A program made the translations under genes and the position numbers. This document shows positions 47,584 through 59,817 of a DNA stretch of 64,000 nucleotides, piece after piece. This DNA comes from Lytechinus pictus (lineage: Eukaryota > Echinodermata > Echinoidea > Temnopleuroida > Toxopneustidae). Below the pieces are notes generated by a model. The model did no database searches and was not told the DNA's origin. It saw nothing but the letters and a program-made list of their open reading frames with translations. Position 1 is the stretch's first letter; the number at the start of each line of letters is the position of its first letter. Location of the stretch: NCBI RefSeq assembly GCF_037042905.1, contig NW_026974140.1, positions 19,242,001-19,306,000 on the forward strand, written 5' to 3'.

Positions 47584-49846
47584 ACACGTTGTTCGCTCTC
47601 AATGTGCTTATAGAAGCCCTGTTACAACCAGAAATGTGGCAGCAATGCCTAATTTTATGACAATTAATCACTCATTTAAATAAATGTTTTGACTTCACAA
47701 TCTGAAAGATGTGACTGGGCTTACTGTTAGCGCTCTGTTAGGCTAACAACGTTTCTGTGTGGCCGGCACTGGTTGTCTATAGATACTTTCTCAGCATGGC
47801 ATGGATACTGTTATATGCATAGCGCTATCTTGTAGCAAAATTGCCATTGTGTAGGTTAACTCACTTCCCCAAGTGAGTATAACCGCAATCTCATTACCCT
47901 CAATCCAACCATTTAACCTAAGGTAAGTGCTTCAGGCTTTGTAGCATTGATTACAATTGTACATGTATCTCAAGATGATTGACAGCTTTTGTACCAATTT
48001 TGATAAAGGTTCATTTGAAGTTATGTATATGTACTATATATATAGACACAATTTTAAAGTCACCGTGCAGTATTGTATAATTCAGTGTTTTTATTTTTAA
48101 TTTTTTTTAATTAGCAGCATTTCATCCTATTTGACGTTGGTTAACTGCTAAAATCATTTACGATTTTGGGGGAGGGGCAAATACAAGTTTGTCATAATCG
48201 AGTTCCAACTTTTCTCTGTTTTGGCTTAAGTACAAATTCAATGATGCCATAAATTGTAAGTTGCCAATCTTTAATTTGCCGTATTTTTCTTTTAATACAC
48301 CAATCTTTACCTGATAAAGGTACAAAAAGATGTGCTTGCTTGCAGGAAGAAAGATATTTATAGTTTTGGTCAGAGTTTATGATATCCACTCCAGCAAAAG
48401 ATATAGTTTGCAGGCACATATGATTATTTATTGGTTCTTCAATCGTTAAGTAGGTATTTGTAAAATCTTGCTTCAGTTCCAGCTTCGTGTTTGGAGAACC
48501 TACAGTATATAATTCCCATTCCCTCCATGTAGTCTGAAAATTCAGACAATTCTGGTAGGATTTTAGAAGCTGGGGTTTTTGCCTGTGGGCTAGTAAATGT
48601 TAAGCTGCATTTTACTGTGTACTTAAACACAAAAAGTACAACAGCTGGATGTGTGAAACCTACCATCTTTTAATATATTTTGAATGTTTGACCAAGTGCA
48701 TGGTTATATGTGTGTGATGTATGTAACTATGGCCCAGTTGCTTCATGTTTGCAAGAGGAATTCATCGTCAATTGCTAATCAATATATGGACTCAAAATCA
48801 ATCATAAATCCCCAAAATAATCATAGTCTGGCAGTTTGCCTCGAATCTCAGGTCTGCTTCGTTTTGCCACAGAAAGTATGAATTAATTTGCAATTGATTA
48901 CTTGATTGCATTTTTGCAATTGATTGCAAATGAGTTTCTTGCAGCATCCTTTTAGGGAACAAGACCCAGGGCTCTGTTTCATAAAGCTTAGTAGTTGATC
49001 ATAGATCTAAGTTTATGATTAATTGCATTGACTACAATGAACAATCAAAAATGTAAATAATCACAGGATTAGTTGCTAACATTTGTGTTACAGAATCCTT
49101 GAGAATTGGACCTTTTGGAATTCATGTAAGAAAGAGAAACATCCAATATCGTTATGCTTGCAAGCATTATGTCAACTTGAATGATTCTCATGTTCTCATT
49201 TGAAAAGTGTTGATGTAAACAGTACTATTGAAAGTGATTCAATGACTCAGTACCCCACCCCCCTCCTATAGCTAATAAAGATGATTGTAGATACCCTATA
49301 TAGGTATTTTGTAAAGAGTTGGTTTACTTGAAATTGCACTTATATTCTGAGTTGCACGTTCAGATCAATCTCAGTTGATGTGTAGTCATCATTGAGTTTG
49401 CATCAAAGACATTGATTGACATTGATTTCACTTTGAAAAAAAAAACCCTGAGCTGTAACGCCGTGTCTGACATGTTAACATAAAGCCCTGAAAAAAATGC
49501 CTCTGAAAATCATGCTTTAGTGCCAAGAATAAGTGAAAATAAACAAATAAACATAAACACCATCCTAATTTATTATTAGAAATTACATACTAGTCACATA
49601 TATCTTAAAGTGTCTGCATGGATTTCATTCTATTTTTTTCCTTGATATTTTTAAATCAATACGAACAATAAAGTATACGGCAGACATCAAGTTCAGGATT
49701 TTTTTTTTTTCAAGACTTCTGTAATATTAATCAAGGTCTTTAAGTCACATTTTACCCTGAGATTTGTGGTTCATAGCACTGAGTCATATATTAAGTTTGT
49801 TTCTTCTTCAAGTTCTGGAAAGGGACTTTTCAGTGCCTTCTGTTCA
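47584..49846. other. Between convergent genes, no gene recognised
   Basis: Two successive minus-strand open frames (48666-48439 and 48419-48192, different frames) could be a decayed coding fragment, but I recognise no domain. GGGCTCTGTTTCATAAAGCT near 48970 is one end of the TTTCATAAAG MITE family; its partner end is unclear. Confidence 0.4.
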
Positions 49847-50029
49847 GGGGGCTGTTTCATAAAGCTGTTTGTAAGTTAAGAGTGACTTTAAGAATGACTG
49901 ATGATCTTTTCTTGTGGTAAGTGATATTTACCATTAAATGTTCATTGGTGATTATTTTCCACAAGAAAGGATCACCAGTCATTCTTAAAGTCGCTCTTAA
50001 CTTATGAACAGCTTTATTAAACACCCACC
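49847..50029. mobile_element. Palindromic MITE (TTTCATAAAGCTG family)
   Basis: The left arm TTTCATAAAGCTGTT then TAAGTTAAGAG-GACTTTAAG pairs with an inverted right arm (50022-49950) at high identity over about 70 bp, leaving a short loop near 49920-49960. Ends are G-rich (GGGG at left, CCACC at right). Non-coding. Confidence 0.75.
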
Positions 50030-50988
50030 AGAAAGGGTTTAACGTTAAAATTAAACAAAGTCTGAAAATTTGGACTAATAGTAACATTTTGTACAAAGTA
50101 ATCAAAATAAAGCACAAAAGCCAACCTCGTGGAAGAGAAGGGCACAAAGCATTCTTAGTTTAACTCATTGTTTCAATTGTGTATGTCAGTTTAGTGATAT
50201 GGAAATATATGCTTTTTTGTGTCACTTTTTGTACTGCACAAGAGTTAAGTGTATTTGTATCAATATTTTATATACAAATTTAGAAACAGAACTAGCTTCT
50301 AAAATGAGTGTGTCCATTGCTTTAATACAAATTTGTTGCAAAAGTCAAGAACATTTTATTAGAACATTTGGTAAAGGCAAGGAAATCATTTCTCATTTTA
50401 TTTCTTTGAAAATGGATATACACCCTTCAAATGTGAGTTTTTGTATTATTTGGTCTTATGATAAGGCTTAATACAATATGCAAAGTTAAATAATATCATC
50501 GTGGAATGAAAACGTAGACCCCATTACGTCATTGTAAAGATTCCAATGTCATTGTTCCTCTCGAACAATAGTTCCCATGAATTAGAATTTAAAATGAGAT
50601 TATTTTTATTTGAAATTCTTGGTTGATTTATGTAATTGATATTTTGAAAATTTTCTTATAAGTAGGTAGCATAATTCTTTTCATTTCTGATGTTATGATA
50701 TCAATTAGATGAGTATTGTTTTATGAATACTGATTGTGGGCGAATGCGGGTTAGTATACATCTAGTGTTCATCATGTGCTCCGATGATCATTATGTTTAC
50801 AGGGCTGTAGGGGTTATAGCTAAAGCCAATCAAGAGAATGATATTAGTACACTGTGAGGATGGGAGGGGGTAAGTCATCTGTTGAAAGGGCTGAGATGTG
50901 ACAGCATGTTGATAAAATTGGAAAATGCTGTCAACCCTCAGTCCGTTTCTGCTCTTTATTTTTAGAAGTTTTATCTTTGTATAAGATT
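50030..50988. other. Between convergent genes, nothing recognised
   Basis: A+T-rich sequence without a supported exon, RNA gene or element boundary. Confidence 0.4.
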
Positions 50989-51129
50989 GGGAGTGTTTCA
51001 TAAAGCATCTTGTCAGTGATTTTCATTGACAAATGTGCTCTCAGCCAATCAGATGCAAGCAATTCAGTAGCTTGTAACATATAGTCATTGAAATTCATTG
51101 ACTATTATTTTGTTTAATGAAATACCCCC
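50989..51129. mobile_element. 141-bp MITE (TTTCATAAAG family)
   Basis: Left end GGGAGTGTTTCATAAAGC and inverted right end GGGGGTATTTCATTAAAC, with internal inverted CAGTGATTTTCATTGAC/GTCATTGAAATTCATTGAC-like strings. Same family look as 4813 and 49847. Confidence 0.6.
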
Positions 51130-51825
51130 TACATCTGTCAGATATGACATTCCTGACCATCCATTTTATCAATTTGATCAGAAGGAACTGTTTTTGAAGA
51201 ATCTATTTTTAGTACACCTTGTGGATAATCTATTTGGAGGTAAAAATCATTAAATGTTATTTATTCACAGATAAAATCTTATTTTTGTCTTTCTGTTATA
51301 ATAGGTGGCGTACAGAGATATTCATGTGTAATATTGATTGTAGTGAAAGTAGTGTTTGATAATAATGTATACTCTAAACACAATCTGCTCACATTTTGAT
51401 TAATCAGAGAGACACTAATAGAAGACATTTTTTTTCTTGTCAAAATGAAAAGAAAATACCATTTAATTGTCAATAATAGAATATATTTATTTTCACAAGA
51501 ATCTAGTTATTTCTAATTATATCTATGGAAAGGGTACTCAAGGATTGAGTAAAATCTCACAAACAAAACACTGAAAAAAATCATTAAATTTTGTCAAGGA
51601 ATATTAAAGTTTTGACATTTCAATGAAACAGTTCAAGGTATGTTCTCCTGAATAGGCATTCATATCCCACTTATTCTTTTTTTATTTCATAGTATAACAT
51701 CACATTTATTCCTTTTTTTTCTCGAAGGATGTAAGATTGATGTAAAAAAATGGAAAGAAAGAAACAAACAAAGAGAGGGGAAAGAAGGAAGGAATTAAGA
51801 AAGGAAGGAGAGAGAAGGGGAAAAT

Positions 51826-52176
51826 ACACTCAGAAAAAAATAATGGTGCGAATTAGTACCTTTCTGTCCCGTATTTGCAATCCTCGAGAAAGAGTGTTCC
51901 CCTAAAAAAGGTTTGATTTGATTTGATTTGATTTACCCAACTACAAAATTACAACATAATCATACATGATAAATAACATTGGATGGATCGCCCTACTCAG
52001 CTGAGAAATTACAGCACAAAGGTTCTATACATACTCAAGAACTTTGAAAGGTTTTAAAAGATCCTAAAAGTTTCCAAAGTGGCTGTTCAAGGAAATACAC
52101 AACCTTTTATGGAGAACCTTTAAAGGTTCCAATTACGGGGCAAGCTTTGAACCCTCTAACCCTTCCTTCTAAGAGT
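51826..52176. mobile_element. Possible MITE with ACACTC ends
   Basis: ACACTCAGAAAAAAA at the left and TTCCTTCTAAGAGTGT at the right are weakly inverted, a terminal style common in metazoan MITEs. A GATTTGATTTGATTTGATTT repeat lies at 51912-51931, and AAAGGTTTTAAAAGATCC-type repeats lie inside. Target duplication unclear. Confidence 0.35.
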
Positions 52177-52615
52177 GTTAAGACAAAATTGAAGGAGTGT
52201 ATAGGATATAGGAGAAAGAGAGAATTGTTAGGACTTTTTTTAACAATATTGTTTTCAGTGTTTTCGTTCAAATATAATTGGGAAGAGATTTTTTTTTTTT
52301 TTCTGGCAAATAATGAAAGCATCCAGTGTGGCCCTTATGGCAGTTATCTTTAGCCTTATACGGGTTTGGTCATCCATTTCATACCCTCACTTTCGTCAAA
52401 TAAATTAAGAAATCGAGTGATCAATAACGTGCTTCGAATGTCAATAATTTATTCCGTTTATCCGATAAAAACAACAGACAAAATGTAAAATATATTCCTT
52501 TATTCTGATTATCAATGCATTTTGAATAGTCATCGAATTAAGGACAATATAGTTTATTCAATATCAGATCCAGTTGGTTTGACATTCAAGAATTTGAGTA
52601 ACTAAACCACATTAA
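52177..52615. other. Between convergent genes, nothing recognised
   Basis: Short A+T-rich stretch with a poly-T tract near 52290. No supported feature. Confidence 0.4.
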
Positions 52616-53666
52616 CCCTTAAAGGACTGGGCTATTTGAGATGTATTGAGGACTGGGGGGCATGATCCCCACCCCCCTTCTGATCTCAGCCGCCAATAGC
52701 GCGATCGCGCCGAAATTTGTCACGCATATTCTTTGCCACATTAACTAGAAGCCAGTATTAAAAAAATCTGAAAATAAATATTTTTTATTCATTATGAATA
52801 ACATATGCAAATTTATTAATTCTTGAAAAACATTATTTGCAAATTCAACTCCCAATTTCACTTCAAATCTTCTTCCTGTTTTTTTTTCCAGATGTCATCT
52901 TTGTACTCTAATATAAAGGTTTTCTTAAAGAAAAATTGCGAAAGCCATTTTTTCCCTTATGCATTTCGTTGTTTTTAGAATTTCTTATGTATTTCTCTGT
53001 TTTTTTATCTTTTGTTTTTCATTGTTTTTAATAGAAATTATTACAGACCATTTAACAACTAAATTAAACCCTAAATTAATATTGAGCAGACCAATTAGAA
53101 TGAAAAATTACACCCTTTTATGAATTTCATCTCCCATAGACTTTGTACACAAAGTATAAAAATTAGCCATTTTCGGCATGACATTGTCTCGTAAAAAGTC
53201 ACGTGGCGTCGCGATGCTACACCCGTATGCATGGTCGTTGCGCGAGACTTCAAAGAAAGAAGGCCCGTATTCTGAAGTCAGAATTAACTTAGACTACGGT
53301 CTAACTCTGTGCTAAAATTATAGGGAGCCAAAAATTTCAAAATTATGTTTATATTGTATATTTCCTATGTTTACTATTTTGTTTCTTTTTGATTTCATAA
53401 TGAAGAAAAATACTTCAGTTATCATTCCGAGACAATTATGAACAATTTGGGTGTCATATGAGTTAATAAATTGAAAATGTACTGATAGTGATTTGTGTTC
53501 CAATTGGCGCTCCATAGTTAAACCCCAACTTTAAACCAGGGTTTATTTAAAACCGAGTTCAGAATACGGGCCATAAAATTTTGCGGCGCTATCTTTTTGT
53601 GTTTCGGAAATATTGCGCGAAGCGTCGAGGGGGGGGGGGGGCATCATGGCCCCAGACCTTTTAGGG
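52616..53666. mobile_element. 1.05-kb inverted-repeat element hosting a nested MITE
   Basis: Left end CCCTTAAAGGACTGGG, right end (inverse) CCCTAAAAGGTCTGGGG; both are followed inward by GGCATGAT/CATCATGCCC-like and poly-G/C sequence. The middle has GCGCGATCGCGCCGAAATTTG and CGCGAGACTT, shared in part with 19.2-19.4 kb. It is interrupted by the MITE at 53262-53572. No ORF. Confidence 0.55.
53262..53572. mobile_element. 311-bp MITE (GGCCCGTATTCTGAA ends), nested
   Basis: GGCCCGTATTCTGAAGTC and the inverted GGCCCGTATTCTGAACTC define the ends, with inner TAACTTAGACTACGG and TTTAAACCAGGGTTTA sequence. End sequence resembles the GGCCCGAATTCTC ends of the 8.46-kb element, suggesting a related PIF/Harbinger lineage. 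A 3-bp target duplication is not evident. Confidence 0.65.
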
Positions 53667-54260
53667 TTTTAGGGAGTTCCTACATTTCTAAATGAAAGAT
53701 ATATCTTTGAGCCAGGGGTGAGTTAATTTTTCTTCATAACAAATAACAGTCTGTTGATTAAACTCAATAGGTTATGCTCATTATCAATTAAGACTTGGTT
53801 TGGATTTTAAAACTTTCCTTCGATGAAAAATATTGCCTCGAACATTTTCATTTCATTGAAGTGTTGTTAATAAACTTTTCAGTCACCCTTATCATAAACC
53901 AACTCTTATTTCGATTGTTTCCACCAAAGCTACTGATTACCTTGAATAAACATTGTCACAAATGTTATTTTTTATACACAAATATAACCCCTATTCACCT
54001 CTGATTAATGGACCCAAGGGCAGCAACAGTGTATTTTGAAATGGGAGAGGTCGTATCTGAATAAAACGTTATATTTTGTGCATTTTTTTTCTTCTACCCC
54101 CTATTTCAATATCACATGGGTGGGTTAGACGCCCCTTTGTAAAGAATTGAACATGGAAATAAATTTATGCAGAGAAGATCCCCTTTCCTGTTATTATCTG
54201 AGCTTTTTACTTCACCATTTCAATGTCCCGGGTTGTATAATTAGTGCCTATTTCAATTCT

Positions 54261-54270
54261 TTTATTTATT
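54261..54270 (-). promoter_or_regulatory. ACSF2 polyadenylation signals
   Basis: Two overlapping AATAAA hexamers on the minus strand, about 150 nt past the ACSF2 stop, the expected place for a short 3' UTR. Confidence 0.6.
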
Positions 54271-54417
54271 TACTGATATATTTTCAGCTCCTTGTCTTTG
54301 CCGATTCATATTTGTGTCAACACCATTCCTTGATAGTGCCGTTTATTGAAAATGAATTGCAAAACTTATCCAGTCTTATGGTAGATAACAACCACGTATA
54401 TAAGCTTTACGTTTTCT

Positions 54418-54552
54418 TCAGTCTCTTTTCTCCTCTAGGTTGAGTTTTTGTTTCATTTCTTCTTTGAGCTGAAACTTTTTTACCTTTCCAGATGTGGTCT
54501 GTGGAAACGTCTTCACAAACTCAACATATCGTGGAACCATGTAATGAGATAG
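54418..54552 (-). CDS. ACSF2: ACSF2 last exon: catalytic lysine
   Basis: 44 codons and TGA (54420-54418). Encodes [20 protein letters not shown], then [24 protein letters not shown] carries the Lys required for the adenylation step. The acceptor is TTTGTTCAG. Confidence 0.94.
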   Translation of the reverse strand, partial: LSHYMVPRYVEFVKTFPQTTSGKVKKFQLKEEMKQKLNLEEKRD

Positions 54553-57500
54553 CTGAACAAACAAAATAAGAAAGAGAGGGGATTATCTTGATAGGCATGA
54601 CTTATAATTAAACATCGACATAATATTTATTTATTTATTTCAAAATATTTATTCAGGATAAAAACATGTATCAGCACAATGGCTGTTTTACATCATGGTC
54701 CTGAAGGACAAAATATAATCAGTAAAATAAATTCAATATTCATGAGATTAATATACTAGCAACAAAGCGAATATAAGATACAAACAATCAATATAGCAAA
54801 ACTTAAGAGTACGACAAAAAGAAGGTTTAAATCAAGAGAAATGTGACAAGTCGAGTTTGGAAGTACAAACAATAGAAACATTAGATGAGAAATAGAAACG
54901 ACGGAGGATTGAGTAATAGTCGACTCCAGGGATGGAGCGAAAATAGAGGGGATGGGGGTCAGAAAGAAATGAAACAATTAAGAAATGCAAGAGTAATGAG
55001 AAGAGGAATATTAAGAAGGAGAACATTGAAACAAAATGATACACTATATTCATGTTCACCTACGTATTCATTCTCGTATATATTTTATTTTCATTGAATG
55101 TATTCTGTAATATGTACTGTAAAAACACCTGGTTGACAATTTTCTTCTCGATGGCTTTACACTCTCTCCGACGGACGTAAAATAAAGATAGATGCATCTA
55201 AGATTTTTTAATCCTGTATCTACTGGACCAAGGCTTTGGAATTTCTAAACGAACACGTTCTCGCATGCTCTTATGCTTATAAATGAACTAAACGAAGATG
55301 AAATCTAAGATTCATAGACATTACCTTCCCTCGGCAAAACTCTTGAATTTCTTCTTTTGTGCAGGATTCTCCTGCCTTCAGCTTTACGCATGCGCAGAGT
55401 TCCTCAATCATTCTCTCGTCAGGTACACCAACGACCTACATACACAATTAGGTTAAAAGAATAAGCAATAACCATATTTACTTCAAAGAAAATACTAGAT
55501 AAAACTACAACCTAATACTACTGCAAGGCAACACACACACAATTTCTCTAGAAAAGACAATACCCATGATGCCAGGTAGACTTTAAACTTTTATAAAAGG
55601 TAATATCAGGTTCTTTTGATGAAGAGTGGCACGTTTAAGTATGCTGATATTCATATCTGGAAAAACACAGTGTGTTCACGTGTGGAACGCAATGTGAAAT
55701 CACCTTCACATTGTTAAATTTGAGCATTTTAACAATCACATATTCACATAGTCGACAATGTGAACACGATGTGAACAGTCACAGTGTCGAGGTGTTCACA
55801 TCTTCACACTGTTGAATTTAAGCACTTTAACGGCGTGTAAATATGTTCACATATGTGAACACACTGTGTGACACTTAACTGTAGGGATAGTTGTCATGGT
55901 TACCTGAACATTTTCTATTTTAGGATGGGTATGAAGACATTGTTCAATCTGGATAGTTGATATATTTTCTGCTCCTCTGATTACAACATCTTTGATTCGA
56001 CCTACAATACTGATGTAACCATTAGAATCCATTTTGGCTAAATCTCTGATTGACAAATGACAAGGAAAAAAAAGAAAAAAGTTATGAGAGATTGGAAAAA
56101 TCTAGAAAAATGAATTGGCAAATCTATAAATGTACAAATCTATGTATGAAGCTTAGATCGACTCCATCGATATGGTATGACGCGTACACCTATTTCATAT
56201 TTTCTAAACGAACGTTTCTTACCCTGTATGAAGCCATCTTTTATCATCTAATGTTTCTTTTGTTTTCTCTTCATCACCCCAGTAACCAACCATCACCCAA
56301 GGAGCCCGGATGCAAAGTTCACCTTCCTCTCCTACAGCGACTACATCACCAGTTGACGGATTCGATATTTTCATCTGAAAAATAGCATCAATGATAATGT
56401 TGATGATGAGGACGACGATGACGGTGATCATTAGATGACGGTGGTGGTAGACGAGGGTAGTGGTGGGGATGCCTTGTTGATGACGATGATGATTATGATG
56501 ATGATGATGGTGATTCACAGAATTTGTATATTAATCATTTACTTAAAACCGTGGGTGTCGGTCCGGGGGGGGGGGAATATCCCTCAATATTTCAGGTGGG
56601 GGATGGCCTGTGTTATAACCCACCCAAAATAATCTAAGCATCATAATATTTTATTACAACGAATATGATACTACTACTACTACTAATAATAGTAGTAGTA
56701 GTAGTAGTAGGAAGAAGACGAAGAAGAAGAAGAAGACCGGAAGAAGAAGGAAAAGAAGAAGAAATAATAAAGGATCTAGTTTTAAAAAAAAACTACGATT
56801 GATCCCGACGTGATTTGAACACGCAACCTTCTGATCTGGAGTCAGACGCGCTACCGTTGCGCCACGGAATCAAGACAAACTCTTCATTATCTACATCAAA
56901 CTTTGGCATGATGCAATATTTGTCATTCTTTCACAAGTGATTTTGTACAATACACCGGTACCAATAGTCCAATACAATGTCTGAGTGATTTTTTTTTGGA
57001 TAATCTTTTATCGTTTTAAAACTGTTATTTCCCATAGAACAATAATTCATAATCTTGTTTTAATCCTTCTACCAAAATATGTCTGTCTGATAAGATCATT
57101 GAAGAGTGTCGGTCTTTGAAAATCGTAATTATGTTTTAAAGACCATTGAGAATGGGAAAAGAAAAACAACAAAAATGAAGGATGAGGCAGGAGAAGAAAG
57201 CAGCAGAAGAAGAAGATATTGATATTAATAGTAATACCCATTGTAATTATTATAATAAAGATAGTAATAATAATGATGATGATGGCAATCGTAGTTACGC
57301 ATTATGACAATTGATATGGTTTTGTCATAAATTTCATTCTTTTCACAAACTGTTACAAGCAGATGGATGGAGAAAGATAAAATTACAGGATGAAATATCA
57401 TAACATTTTCTTGTTTAGGTTTTTAATACATGGTATTATCTTTTTGAAATTTTGTCCCTCGATCGCCGCAACCAAGCGCATGGTGTGCCTTGTTCATTTT

Positions 57501-59631
57501 ACCACCCTTTTGAATATCACTTGATATTTGGTAGTTTGCTTTATTCAGGTTCATCATGCAAATAAGTGGAGAACGTATGTAAAACAAAAGTGAGAATTGA
57601 AAATTAAGAGTGTATAATTGTATATCACCATGAAAACCGTAAAGAGTCCTCAAAATTGATAATTTTCAGGTATTTTTTTAAATTCAGCTCGCTCTTCGCG
57701 CTCACAATATTGATCTAGCCCTTACCTAGCCTTGTTGTAGAAATACAGCTATCATACAGATGTGGGGTTTTGGGGAATGGACCCAAAAAAAAATTACGAT
57801 CAAGAAAAAAAGGAATAAAATAAAATAAGTGAAATATGATAACATATTTTAAAATATCATGTCAAAATTTTGCTCGATCGCTCACAGCTTTTTATAAATT
57901 TTGCCCTTTACGCCATGTCTACCCCTTTTTTTATAGACTAGTAAAGCAACTGCTCCCTTTAAACTGAAATTAATAAAAACAGATCGACACCCATGCTTAA
58001 AACCAATTAAAGTGTAGAAGCCCACAACAAATTTAACATTTGGATGTCTAGCGGAACACTTTTCAACGAATTCTTGGAAGATCAGACAATCTATAAAGTG
58101 ACTACCCTGACAAGGTAATAAAAAAAAATCCCTCAAAATATTACAATGTGTAAAATTAATCTAAAGACTATGAATACCTCACTCCATGGCATGGGTCTTC
58201 CAACAGTGGAGTAACGAACTTCTTCCGGGTCACTATTAAGGGTCGAGCATGTGGCTCCTGTAGACTCAGTCATTCCATAAACCAACTGACCAAAAAAATA
58301 TATATATTAATAATGAATAGATGCTGTTCTCAAAATGTTAAATGACGGCCCACAATTACCATTGTAGAGTATGCTTTTCATCCAGAAATCAACATTCAAA
58401 ACTCGTGGAATAAATAAAAATATGTATACACTTCAATGGAAAAGTGTTTAGACTGATCCTAATTACGTTTGCTCAGATTATAATGACTAAATCAAGCTAC
58501 AATTTAAAAGTGGGAGAATATAATATATAGTGCATTTGCGTGTCCCATTCAGGAAAAATATGAAAGTTTTTAAAACCATTCTTTCTTGAATAATCACCGT
58601 TATATATATATTGTCTACTGTCTCCCACACGAAAGAAAATAAATCTTACAAGTAATTCGTTGATAGAGGGTACTTCTTCAGCTACTCGTCTAATAATCTC
58701 AATTGGTATATGACTACCACCAGTATACACAGTCTTCCAACTACTAAGGTCAAAGGTCACAAAGTCTGGATGATGTAACATGTCAATCAGCATGGTAGGA
58801 GGGCCGAAGAAATGTGAACATCTTTCAAAAGAAACAAGATTATGGATATGTATATATTTGTATTTTCCGTCACAATACGATAATTTAAAATTGAAATTTC
58901 ATTTGCAACAAATGCACCGATAATGTTCCGTATTATTGTTAACCCACTTAACAATGCGCGTCCCTTGAATATTTTTTGTTTGTTTCTGGTTAAGTTTTAG
59001 TAAAATATGTACAAAAGTAATGAGGGAGTTAAGATCCCAGAAGATGTCTCATGAAGTTTACTGTTAAAACTGAAAATAGTGGGGGCATCGCGTCGCTTGC
59101 TCAGTGACATAGTTCAACTTTTCGTAAAAATGATCGATGGGGGATTTCCAAAAATTTAGCGGTGATCCGCCGTTTCTGAAGTCACCGTAATATTTCATCA
59201 TTGGTTCATGAGTTTTTTTTTTATTGAAAGCTCATGATATTATTCTGAAAATGCCTATTCATCGTATGGAGTCAGCTTTTTTAATAAGCCTAGCCATAAT
59301 CTACTTACTTCTCATCTTGAATAGCACGTAGTATATCTCCACTATTATAACCAGCTGATGGATATACCGTGGTCATACCCCTCATCATTCCGAAGAGCGA
59401 TGTCGACATACCAAGGGTATGAAACAAGGGAGCAGGCAAACAATTGACCTGTTAAAAGTATTCATAAAAAACATGCCAACAAAATATGGTACGATCAAAA
59501 CTAGAAGTATTATACCTCTATTGCCTAAACATATCCAGAGAGGTAATTTAGAACTCCACTGAAATATTCATTTCCTTACTGTTGTAGAAAACCTCTAGTA
59601 GTAGAAGTAGTAATAGTAGTAGTAGTAGTAA

Positions 59632-59717
<86 letters not shown>

Positions 59718-59746
59718 CAGTAATAGTAGTAGTAGTAGTAGTAGTA

Positions 59747-59817
<71 letters not shown>

